Shown here: one piece after another, positions 39,101-51,519 of the stretch
How positions within the stretch are numbered: position 1 is the stretch's first letter
Layout of the letters: every line of letters begins with the position of its first letter
Assembly: GCF_021018895.1 (NCBI RefSeq)
Contig: NC_079367.1
Span: forward strand, 30,996,288 to 31,060,287
Length of the DNA: 64,000 nucleotides
Source of the DNA: Seriola aureovittata
Taxonomy: Eukaryota; Chordata; Actinopteri; Carangiformes; Carangidae
Reading direction: 5' to 3'
Made by a program: the position numbers and the translations under genes
The notes under the pieces: generated by a model
Seen by the model: the letters and a program-made list of their open reading frames with translations, nothing else
The model's database searches: none
Told to the model about the DNA's origin: nothing

Positions 39101-41878
39101 CCCGTAACCCCACGTGAACACCCACAGAGGTCAACCGGAAGACAAAAACATCCAGGTCATTAATTCTCCAATTATGCTTTTCTTTTGATAATGAACTGAA
39201 CCATTTTTAAAAGTATTACTTATACATTTTAACTGTATGTTTTTTTAAATCACTATTTAAACAGAGTAATATATGGATAATACTTGACAAATCTTTTAGA
39301 TGCAACTTGACCCAACTGAATAGAAATTATGCACCTGTCAACAATTCACATATTTTAAATGAGAGACAAAATACAAAATAACTGATTAAGATCAGGTTAT
39401 TACATATTTTTATCGAGAGCAGCAGAACTGACCTTGTGACTTCAGTAACTTCTCTGAACCAGCCTCATCCTGTTATTTGTGCAGTCCTTCCTCAGTAGAT
39501 TTACATGTTGGTTAATCTCCATAAAAATCACACAGAGACAAACACCTGCAGAAGAATGTTAGGACAATGAGTCAAAGTGTGTTTTAAATGAAAAGTCTGA
39601 CATTCTGGGACAAACTCTTTCTTTCTGCGAGTTAGTGTAAGGCAATGGTTACACTTTGGGCCGTGGGCTGACAAATCATTTGCAAAACAGTACAATTTTG
39701 GTGAAGAGATGTTATTATGTCACTTCCCATCTGGATTACTGTAACTCTCTCCTCTTCGGCCTCCCTCTTAAATCCCTCCATAAACTTCAATTGGTCCAGA
39801 ACTCAGCTGCCCGTATCATTAATCGTACCCCCTCCATCCACCACATCACTCCTGTCCTCCAACAGCTCCACTGGCTACCGGTTCAGTTCCGTATTCATTT
39901 CAAAGTCCTTCTATTAACATTTAAGGCCATCCACAACCTCGCCCCCCCATATCTGTCCGACCTCCTCCATGTTCCCACTCCCTCCCGCTCCCTCAGATCA
40001 TCTTCCTCCACACACCTGTCTGTCCCCTCCACCCGTCTCACCACCATGGGGAGTAGAGCATTCAGCCGCTCTGCTCCCCGTCTCTGGAATCTACTACCAC
40101 CCCAACTCAGAAATATCGATTCATTCCCCCATTTCAAATCACAACTCAAAGCACATCTGTTTAAAACTGCCTTTTCCATCTCATGCCAATTGCTCTGTCA
40201 CTTTTGTATTGTTTTTATTTTTATATTTCATTTTTATTGTTGCTTCTTCTTAATGTGTTTTTAATCTCAATTTGTGTAACTTTGTACGGTGTCCTTGAGT
40301 GCCAAGAAAGGGGCCTTTAAATAAAATGTATTATTATTATTATTATAATTATTATATTAAAAAATGTAGGCTACATTTAATTGTTTTAAAACAAAACAAT
40401 CTTTAAAAGCATTAAATATATTTTCTTCTTGTATGTGATCACTGTGATAAGTCAATGACAGGAACTTTTATGTTATTGTCACCGGACCACATCGTATATC
40501 TGTTTGCTATCTCAGTTTGACTGTGCATTAAAAGATCACATCCATGGTAAAAACTAGACAATCAACATGGATAGCTAGTTAGCAGCAGGAAGACTTAAAA
40601 GGAAAGAGTCAGAGACAGATGGTGAATCTACAAGTGATTTCTCCTCTGTCAAACCAAAAGGAAAACTGAGCTTCCCCTTCTTCCAGTTCAGTCCTGAAAG
40701 TTTGATCATTATGACTAAAATAAAAAGTGCTCTGAGACCGTATTAGCATTATTTAGCCTGGTTGGCTGAGGGCCACCAACATTTTTGAGATTTTCTAGTT
40801 GCCTTGAGTTGGAAAAGGTTGGGAACCACTACTGTAAGGTTTTGTGTTTCTTTTTCTGGATCCACAAAGCAGAACAGATCAGGTAGAGTGAAAACAGTTG
40901 TAAGCAGGTTGAGCTGATTATTATTGAGGGTAACTTGTAGATGTGTGAGAGGGGAAGTCCACAAAACACAGAGCAAAAGATACGAGAGCTGAGGTTGGCC
41001 ATGACGTATGTACCACACAATGGCCCTCATTTATCAATCTTGCGTGAAAACAAGTGCAGATCTGAGCGCAGAATTGGTCGTACGATAGGATACACGTGTG
41101 ATTCATGAAACATTCGTATCTGACCAATCCCAGCGTACGAATGATCGGGTCTTGATAAATGCGGCGGCTGAATTCGATCGTCATTAACATGTTACGCCCT
41201 TAAATATTCCTGGTTCGGAGGCCCCGCCCACTAAGGTCAAACATGGAGAGAAGAGTTACTGGCAAAAAAACGAAACTTTTCAGAGATGGAGATCGACATC
41301 CTGACATCCGAGGTGGCGCAAAATAAGGATGTGCTTTTAGTCTGAAGAGTGGGGTCACAGGAGCTCATAAAACCGCTGTGTGGAAGAGGGTAACGGAGAT
41401 GAGTTTGGCTCTGCAGTGCGCCCTCCTGCAGCCGCGCGCCAACGAAGCTGTTTTGAAAAATAAAAGAATCCTGTGCCCCCCCCCCCCCCCGTTTTGATCT
41501 GTTCTAAATATGTGACTGTTTATGCTAATGAAAGCTGAGGTTTGTTTAATAATTATTTTCAGACTCAGCCAGATTTTGCTGTGCTGCACCGCAAATCCAG
41601 ACTCAGATTTGCGTACACGAGCTCAGACCTGACGTGAGATCTGATCGTAGCTTCCGCTCACGTCCAAATTGATAAATGCCGAAGCTTGCGTGGAAATGGT
41701 CGTACGCACGGTTTTCTGTCGTACGTTCGTTTGATAAATGAGGGCCAATGTGACTGAGTGATCTGGTAGAGAATGAAGAGATGAGCCAGGATTAAAAGCT
41801 GCTGCAGGGTGTGCAGTTAATTGGCAGATGAGGAACAGGTGTGCATGGGAACTGGCAGGAGTTGGAACTGCAAACGCA

Positions 41879-41919
<41 letters not shown>

Positions 41920-42347
41920 CAGACCAGGGACAAACAAAACACATTAGGGAGGTGAAAGCAGCAGGAAAACAAGGAACAACGAGACGAGAGTGAGGGAGGT
42001 GTAATCCTAACAGTTAGAAGTTGAGACTGACTCCACTCTCCTGTCTGTACCCAAGAAGCTACAGCCAGTAGCTGGTTAGCTTAGTTTAGCAAAGCTTAGC
42101 ATAGCATAAAGACTCGTGACTGGGGGGGGTTCAGCTAGCCTGGCTCTGTCCAGTGGAAATAAAATCCACCTACAGCTCTGTAACACTTACTGATGAACAT
42201 GTGTGTGTTTTGAATGTATGTGTTCAGATGTAGATGAGTGTGCAGAGCCGTCTCAGTGTCCAGGTCAGATGTGTGTGAACTCAGTGGGATCGTACCGCTG
42301 TTTGTCTTGTCGGCCGGGATACACACTGACCAACAGACAGTGTTCAG

Positions 42348-42392
<45 letters not shown>

Positions 42393-42551
42393 CTCTCTCT
42401 CTCATCCCTCTCATCCCTCTCTCTTTAGATGTGAATGAGTGTGAGAACAGCAAGACTTGTCCTGGTCAGCAGTGTGTGAACACTGAAGGATCCTACAGCT
42501 GTGTGGACTGTCAGCAGGGATACCACAGTGTGAATGGAGTGTGTTCAGGTA

Positions 42552-42603
<52 letters not shown>

Positions 42604-43137
42604 AACTGATTTTGGGAACAGTAGAACCTAGATTTGGTGTCAGAAATTATATGCACTAACTGTACTTAAAGTCATATTTTAATTCCTATAAGGCTGCATC
42701 TCATCAATTATTTTTATTAACAGTTGATGTGCAGATGATTTGGGGAACAATCAATTAATTATTAAGTTTCCCAGAGATCAATGTCTTGAATTTAAATGTC
42801 TTGTTCTGTTCAGAGATAACCAGTTTCAAATGCTATAAAATCTTCAAATTTGAGAAGCTGGAACCAGTGTTTTGCTTTTGCTTGAAAAATTACTGAAAGC
42901 TTAATTAATTTTCTATTAAACTAACTGATTTATCTCTAATTTCCTAAATGTATCTGATACTTTATTTATTTACTCCAAAGACTACTGTCCTTTATTTTTT
43001 ATTAACCTTTTTGGGAGAATATGGACTGTAAATAACAACATAAATCATAAGGGAAAAGTACTTTTTCAGCCCTGAGTAGTTTCTGCAGGTTCTCCTCAGG
43101 CTGCATAAAACCGTGTGTGTGAGTGTGTGTGTGCGCA

Positions 43138-43186
<49 letters not shown>

Positions 43187-43932
43187 TGTAACAATGATCA
43201 GTTGAATTAATAAAGAAAAATGAAACACAGCTGTTTTGGTGGTGAGTTATTGTTAGAGGGGCACTGGGGGAGTTTCTTTCCTCTCATGATTTCATTTGTA
43301 TCTAGATACAAAATAAATGATCTGATACAAAACCTGTACAGATAAAACCCAGAGATTTGAGACAACTCTGAGAAAGTGTCTCAAGTCGCAGTGAGTACTT
43401 CAGCCCTGCAGTCAGGTAAACAGAAAGACGTGTGAGTCTGTTGACAGGACACATGACAATGTAAACGAGATCAGTTGATCTTCTTTCTGTTATGAATGTT
43501 TAAACCACCATATATTCATACCTGACACTTTTGATCTGTACCTGAAGCTTCACTGGTGGCAGTGAAACCGTCATCCAGAAAGTTAAGTGTGTGTGAGACG
43601 AGGAGTCGACGGATTTAAAGACTTTGGACCGAATCACACTCTTCCCTCTCTCCTGCAGATATAGACGAGTGTGCGAGTACAGGGGCGTGCGAGCCTGAGC
43701 GAGTGTGTGTGAACACTGTCGGGTCGTTCAGGTGTGACTGTCCTCCTGGGTATCGAACCTCCGGCCTTGGGAGACAGTGCAGAGGTGAGTAAGGTTCACT
43801 GTCTGAACATCATGTACAACAACACTCGACTCTAATGTGACCATTGGACATATGACTCCAGCTCATATATAACTCAAATAAATAAGGTTACCCTAATTAC
43901 TGATGATTATTGGTATGAAGATAATCTGTAAA

Positions 43933-43994
<62 letters not shown>

Positions 43995-46900
43995 TCAGAC
44001 ATTAACGAGTGTTTGGAGAGTGATTTCTGTTTCTCTGGAGGAGAGTGTGTGAACACACCTGGATCCTACTCGTGTGTGTGTTCTCAGGGATTCATGCTGA
44101 GTGACAACAGGACGTCCTGTCTCGGTGAGTCACAGTCCAACATGATGGATCCCAGAGTAACCGCTTGGACTATTTATTCCCCTCTCCTGCAGTGTGTGTC
44201 ATTCTGAGTGTTAGAGAAAACTTTCTATTAGTTTTAGTTATAATGTCTGTTTTTGCCTGATCCACTGAATTAAATTAAATTATTGCCATGAATCAGTCCT
44301 ACTCATGGAACATCCTCTCTCATCCATCTCAAACAGGTTTGTTCCTGAGTGTCACATACAAGTGATTTTAGAGAGTTTGTGACATTCAGGTTTCTTGTAG
44401 TCAGATTTTTTCCTCCAGACCTGCTGTGACTGCAGCAGAGTGGTGGAACGCCACATTATCCCACACAACAACCCATGTTGTGTTTCTTGCCCTTGAGAAA
44501 GAAATGAGCCTCTCTGTATTGTAGGGACCAATGAGAGGTTTGTACAAAAGCAAACCATGGTTGGAGAGGGCTGCACACATTGTAATGTTTGCTCCTCTGT
44601 GGACATCCACAGTTTCCTGCTGCCCAATGAAGTTTCATCCTCTGCATCGTGTTTTTGCCAGGTTGAATCCGGCTTCATCCACAAAGATGAATATATGTGG
44701 AGTTGGTCTGGCCTTCATTTCCATTACCATCTAAAATAAAGTAAATCCACAGTTTTAGTACAGCACATTATGCAAAGCTATGCATGTATTCTGTTTGGTT
44801 ATTGAACAGACATCTTACCTGGACTTACTGATAATGGAGTTCTTTCACACGTTCTCCATTTCTTTCAAATGGTACTGTGTACAACTGCTTCATCCTTATT
44901 TTATGTTTTTCAAGGACTCTGGCAATTGTTGTTGTGCTGACCATGTTCACATTGGCAAAAATAACATTGTCTGCCAGCACTCTGTCCTGAATTTCTCTCA
45001 GTTTTATGGCATTGTTTGCAATGACTATATCAATGAGAGCAGTTTACTGGGGATCTGAAAAAATTCGGCCTCTGCCTCCTGTAGGAGGCGACCTTTGAAT
45101 CCTACATACAGTAATATAAAACACAAAACAATCAATATATTTAAAAAATGTAAAAAAAAATGTAGTTCAATACTTGAGAGATGCATGTCTCACCTGTTGT
45201 TTTGCTGGAAGATTCTCAATATTGATGCAACTGTTGAACGCCGAAAGTTTGGCTGCACCCTTAAACCGGCCTCTCTCAAAGAGAGTGCATGATCCACCAC
45301 ATGGTCAATAATTGTGGCCCTCATCTCATCAGAGACCGCAGCTCCTGGTCTTCCTCTCCTCACTCTTCTCCCTCTCCCTGCCAGTTGGTGGATTCTGAGT
45401 TCATGAATTTTGGTAACTGTGGTTATAGTTGTAGAGGTGTTGTGAGCCCAACTGAGACTCTGATGTCTTGGTTGTCAGTGTTGTTACCTTAGGCCAAATC
45501 TCATCATCAGTTTCAGGTTCAATGAGAGTGAAGAGATTGGCTTCAGGTGTCTCAGCTGGTTTGTCAGAGTACAGGAAGTCTGGGCCTGAGAACCGGTTAC
45601 TGTATTGAAGTTGATCTGCTAGTATAGACCTGGTGGCATGGTCAGCAGGGTTTTGATTTGTTGGCACTTAATACCACTGGTTGGGTTGTGTGGATCCTCT
45701 AATCCGTGTTACGGAAACATACATATAGAACCTTCTAGTGGAGTTGTGTATATAACCGAGCACAATCTTACTGTCTATGAAAAACTTCACAGCATCTACT
45801 TCCAAATCCATCTCGTCTTTGATCAACTCATATGCTTCAACAGCAAGCATGTCTGCACAGAGCTCCAGACGTGGAATGGTGTGGGCAGGATGGGGTGCTA
45901 ATTTCAACTTCCCTATGACAAATCCAATGTAATACTGTCCCTCAGTATCAACAGTCCTCAGTTAAGCCACAGCTCCTATAGCTACTGTGGAGGCATCTGA
46001 AAAGATGCACATTTCTTTTTTCTGCATTGAAGACAGCAAGCCTGGACTGTAGCACCTCTGTATCTGCAGGTCTTCAAGAGCCTTCAAAGAGTCCTACCAT
46101 GACTCTGCTTCCTTTTCCGGGGGGAGAGGAGCATCCCAGTCTCGTTGTTCAGATGACAGTTCCCGGAACTAGTGTTTTCCCTTGCATAATTATGGGAGCC
46201 ACAAAACCCAAGGGGTCATACAAAGTGTCGACAATCGACAACGAAGTAAGTAAAGCTATCAGTTTGCAGGTCCCAAGAAAGCCCCAGGCTCCTCTGAAGT
46301 GTGAGAGGGACCACTCCAAGGTCTAAATCCTTCAGATCCTTTGCACAGTCCTCTGCTGGGAAAGCTTCCATTACCTGACTGCTGTTGAATCCACTTTGTG
46401 CTCTCGCAGGTTGGATTCTGCTAACATCTCTCTGGTCCGTGTGAGGACATTGACTTTCATTCTGAACTCAACCACATTCTTGTTGATATCATTATCTTCA
46501 TACCAGAGATACTGAAGATAAACCTCTGTGGTCTTCTTGGACAACGCAAAAAATTTTTGCTGCGCATCTGCTATAAGGGCTTTGGGTCCTTTTCAGAACC
46601 ACAACAGAACTCCTAACAGAGTATTGTTCAAATCTGGTCCACTGAGGAGCACATAATCTGAGAGACATTCCATCACAATCAGCACTTGAATCAAACACGA
46701 TCCGTATCTGGTCTGGCTTTTGTGGCTGGTACACAACAAATGTACGCAGGTACCAGTGTTCTTTACCTTGCTCTAAAGGTGGAGCAGGCTCAGCTTGATC
46801 ATTGTCCAGCATTTTCTGCATGAACTTGATGTAATGATCTTTCATATCTGTTTTCTTCTTCAGAGTCTTTCACGGTGAGCAGAGACATTTTAAAGCTTGC

Positions 46901-49031
46901 TCCCTGTTGCTCAGAAGCCTTTTTCTCGGAGAGCGAAAGGGTAAAGGAGCCACCCAGCTGTCTTCTTTATTTTGTACAACCTCTGCATGCATGATGGCCA
47001 GAAAGGTTTTATCTTCTATGGACAGTGCTGGTTTGTTTTCATCCTTGGACCTGTTGAACACTGAACGCCCTAGACTATCTGTGCCGAAGGTGAGACTCGT
47101 GTTCTCTTCACAAGTTGGGAAGGGTGGGCTGTGATGTTACACCACGTCTACGTAATCTTCCTTCACGTGGATGTTATTCAGACATGGTTTGAGAAAGGAT
47201 GTGCTGCCATTCATCAGTATATTCGTTTTGTAGACATTGGCCTCTGATGGTTTGTGAACTGTTCCCAAGCACACTTCTCCCACACACCCAAAGTCTAGCC
47301 GTTGAGCATAAGGTGCGTTATGGGGCCTGTTGATTTGCTCACATACCTTATGAACCCTGAGGATGTCTCTCCTCAAAAGCAAGAGGATTGGAGCATTTCA
47401 GTCTACAGGTTGAATCTTGTCAGTGACTGGGAGTAGGTGGGGATGATGGTGTGCAATCACTGGAGATCCGGCACCATGTCACATTCTATCAAGGGGGGTA
47501 TGGGAAGGTGTAGTTTCCCATCCATGGACTCGATGAAGAAATCGACAGCTCTCCTTCCTGAAGTCTCCATTTTCCCAGAACAGGTTTTAAGGGTGTGTGG
47601 AGTGGGGCTAGCTTTGACTTTAAAGAAGTTAAAGAACTCTGTCTTAGCGAGAGAGTTGTTACTTTGTTCATCAAGCACAGTGTACATTTTAACCGCTTTT
47701 TCTTTCTTCCCTGCAGGATATGCTTTCACCCGGCAGATTTTGGACCCGGATGCAGTGCTGCAATGTGCTTATCACTGTTGCATTCGAAGCACTTGACAGT
47801 AACTTTACAGTCTTTCGCCATGTGTTGAATAGACCCACAACATCTATAACAGTTGTGATGCTCTTTGAGCTCACATTTTTCAGTGGATGGGGCTTTTTAT
47901 GTATTGGACACTGACGATCTGGCTTCTCCAATTTCTTCGGCACAGGACTAGTTTGGATGCTTGATGGCTCTGCCGGGATGTCTGTTTTGTGTACTGTCAC
48001 AGAGACTTTTACGACTACACTGAAAAGGCTTTTCTGTCCTGGAAGAGACATGACTGCTGGGGGTGGATATAGTGAAACTTGGATTCTTTTTTATCCTTGG
48101 CTGTTTTTGAACAAACTTGGAGAAGACAGAGAAGGGAGGAAAAGCCACTCTTTGATCCTGTATGTACTGGCTTCCAATGGCAGACCATTTTTCTTGGAGG
48201 TTAAAAGGAAATTTGTTTAACTCCACAAGCTGTATCCAAATACACACGCCCTGGTAAAGCACCATCCTGCTTAGCACCCTCCAGTTCCAGGAGAATGTCA
48301 CTTAGTTCTCTCAGCTTGACATTATCTTTATTGGTCAGCCTCAGAAACTCTTCAATCTTTTTTAGCAGTGCATCTTCGACGACCTCAGGTGTCCCATAAC
48401 ATTCTTCGAGACGTTGCCAAACCAAGTTGATACCTGCTGCGGGATTGAGGGTGTGCACTGCACAAATTCTCTTTGCCCGTTCTGACGACTCGGATCCAAG
48501 CCACTTTGTCAACAGATACAGTTCTTCCCTGACTGAGAGATTCAAGTCCTTGGTCAAACCTAGAAAAGAGGCTTTCCATGACCAATAATTTTCAGGTTTG
48601 TCATCAAATTGTAGAAGACCAGCACTCACCATTTCTTTGCAGATGAGATAACTTGCAAAGTCTTGTGCACCTTTAGGCTCAGGGAAGTAGTCTTTTTCAG
48701 GATTTGCTGTATGCTTTGGACGGTTATGAGTGTAAGTATTGCTTGGACACATATTTATTGTTAGCTCTTTTATGTCTTTGTAGACTGGCAATGTGTTGCA
48801 TTGATAAGTGATTGGTTTAGCGTATTGTATTTCCACTTTATTTATTCTTCTCTCACATTGCTCTACTGCAATGTGTTAAGACATGTCTGGGAAAAGCAGA
48901 AACTCAGACTGTTGATGAACGTACTCACTAGTGCGTTGGACCGTACTGAAAGGCTTGTCTTCAACGTGGGGCTTCCGACTGAACTCCCCGCTTTTGATTC
49001 CAGCTTCCTCAGAGGTTATGGCTTCGGCTTC

Positions 49032-49064
<33 letters not shown>

Positions 49065-51468
49065 TCTTTGGCATCACAGTCAGCCTTTTACTTTAGCATG
49101 CCTGCTTCCATGTCTGCTATCTGCTTCATCATGTCAGCTTCTTTTTCAGCGTAGGCTAGTTGAGCTTGAGCAGCTTTTGCCTTAGCATACGCTTTTGTGG
49201 CTGAAGAGGCTTTTAATTATGATAGCTGAGAGGGTCTGGTGGATGCTCTAGGTGACTATGACTTAGCATCAAATGCTCGAAGAAGCTCCTGCCTCTTATT
49301 GCTTGATTTACAACCTCTGCTTGTTGTTCTCCAATAGCTTCATTTTGCTGCATTGTGGTGTCTTCTTTAAGATAATTTTTTCCTGAGTGTAGACTCATGT
49401 TCGCTGAATAATGCCTTCTAATGCTCGAGCCCGCCGTGCAATCGTCTTTTACTGTACTGCCCTTGCGCTGCGTAATCTTGTGTGAAGCTAGACAGCTAGT
49501 GAACATTTAAAAGATCCTCCAATAAATTATTATATAGATATTGGTTATTGCTATTTTTGTAAAAAGACGAATAGTCTCCAAGGCAGAAGCGTGTCAGAAA
49601 AACATTTTCACCATGAATTCAATGCCGTGTTTCTTGACTGTCTGCGTTCGACTTAAAACATTAAACTAGCACAGAGAATGGAAGAAAAGCACAGATAGGC
49701 TAGCAGAGTACAGCGCGGTAAGAGCACTCACTCCGCCGCTACTTCCAAAGATCAACAAGAGCACAGACGCTCACTCTGATACTGTTTCCAGAACCTATAG
49801 TTTTAATTACTTTTTTAACTATGTTTTTTAACATATTTATTCACTAATTTATTTAACTTATTAAATTAACTTTAAAGAAAGCACAGTGGTCACTGAATGC
49901 ATTTTGCAGTTTGCTCCACATAGACTTCTGTTTTGCTGACTGTGTGAAGAGTTTTGACAGTGTGACTACAGTTTTGACCAATGCTTGTTAGCAATTGAAA
50001 AAAACTGTAGTGTGTTTTTGGTACAGTGAAAAAAAGACATGAAAAACATGACATTTCTTTTAATCTATTGAGAATTTAACTTCTAACCTTAAAGGTGTAA
50101 TTGTAAATTTGTAAACTTGTAACCCAGTGGCTCACATGGACTCAGGGATGACGTGATTAGATTTCGGTGGCTAAAGGTAAAAGTTCAAGGTCACTGTGAC
50201 CTCACAAAACACCTGTTAGCTATAACTCACTAATTCATACTACTATATTCATTAATTATGACACAATTTAACTCAAATGTCTATAGGGATAAAATAAAGG
50301 GATAGCGTGTCATATTCAAAAGGTCAAAGGTCAACTTCACTGTGACATCACAATGTTCTGTAAAAACACCTCTGGCCATTATTCACTGCTGTAACTCAGG
50401 AAGGAGAGACTGACCATGTTTCCTGTAACTTGACAGGTTAGTGGAGGAAACAACCATGAGGTGTAGATTCTAATTCTGAATGAAACATCATATACTCGCA
50501 TCTCCTCATGGTGTTCATTCATTTGAAAGTAAGAGAAAATTTGACAAGTTTGTGCAGTCTGGAACATTTGCTAAGGACAGCGATTCATCCCAGTTTTACT
50601 TATGGTTAGTCTAAGTGACAGTCCTGTGCACAGCTGTGTGCTCATTCATCCACAAGGGACATCTATATAACAGTCATATATGATCACAAATTTGTGAGTG
50701 AGCAAGGTGTTTAGATTTGATTCTTGTAAGTTGTGATCTACTAAGCACTAAACTCACTGTCGTGTGGATTAAAAACCAGTTTGCAACATGGAGCATTATC
50801 CTGCTGGAAGGAGCCATTAAAAGATGGTGAATTGCTGCCACAGGAGTTTATTCACTGCACTGCTGCCATATGATTGGCTCATTGGATAACTGCATGAATA
50901 AGCAGGTGTACAGGTGTTGCTAATAAAGTCCAAATCGACTTTATGGATTGATTGTGTTTCACACAGTTCAGTAGGTTCAGATTCTGTCTTTAAATCACAG
51001 CAACATGTAGGAGCCTCACTCTGCTGGTTTGGAGTATGACTCACTCCACTGTAGTTAGAACCATAAATATTCAAAGTCCAGATCCAAGTCCACACAGGTC
51101 CTGTAGTGTATGTTAGAGTTGGTAGCAGCCGGTCAGAGGCGGCTGTGGTTCTGCAGACAGAAACACTGAGCTCAGTATTCATGTGGCTCTGCTGCCAACC
51201 GCTCAGCTCTGAGGTCCTCTGTTTCTGCTTTTACAGCTGATGTAATGCTGATGTCATCTTTGGCCTGTACTCGTGGTGACGTGTAGATGTGTATATTGTG
51301 TGTGTTGCATGTAGTCACGACCTCCCTCTCTCTCTGTAGATGTGGATGAGTGTCTGAAGCCAGGTGTGTGTTTGGACGGTCACTGTATGAACACTGAAGG
51401 CTCCTTCCAGTGCCAGTGTCAAACTGGCTTCACTACCAACCCAGAGAAGACCACCTGCCTCGGTACAC

Positions 51469-51519
<51 letters not shown>

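Larger units (their letters stand above)
39636..42012 (-). mobile_element. Solo LTR with two later insertions
   Basis: Ends are TGTAAGG and CCTAACA (TG...CA) and the flanks are a perfect 5-base duplication GTTAG (39631-39635 and 42013-42017). Taking out the elements at 39643-40834 and 41022-41746 leaves about 450 bases, a normal LTR length. No internal coding region remains. Includes a (CA)n at about 41879-41915. Confidence 0.6.
39590..42175 (+). repeat. Dispersed fish repeat (family E), split by a nested insertion
   Basis: Left part 39590-39635 (cattctgggacaaactc, ctttctgcgagttag) and right part 42013-42175 (gttagaagttgag, ctcctgtctgtac, gaagctacagccag, ctggttagcttag, agctagcctggctctgtcc) form one known-looking fish repeat. 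The two halves are separated by 2377 bases of nested elements. Confidence 0.6.
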
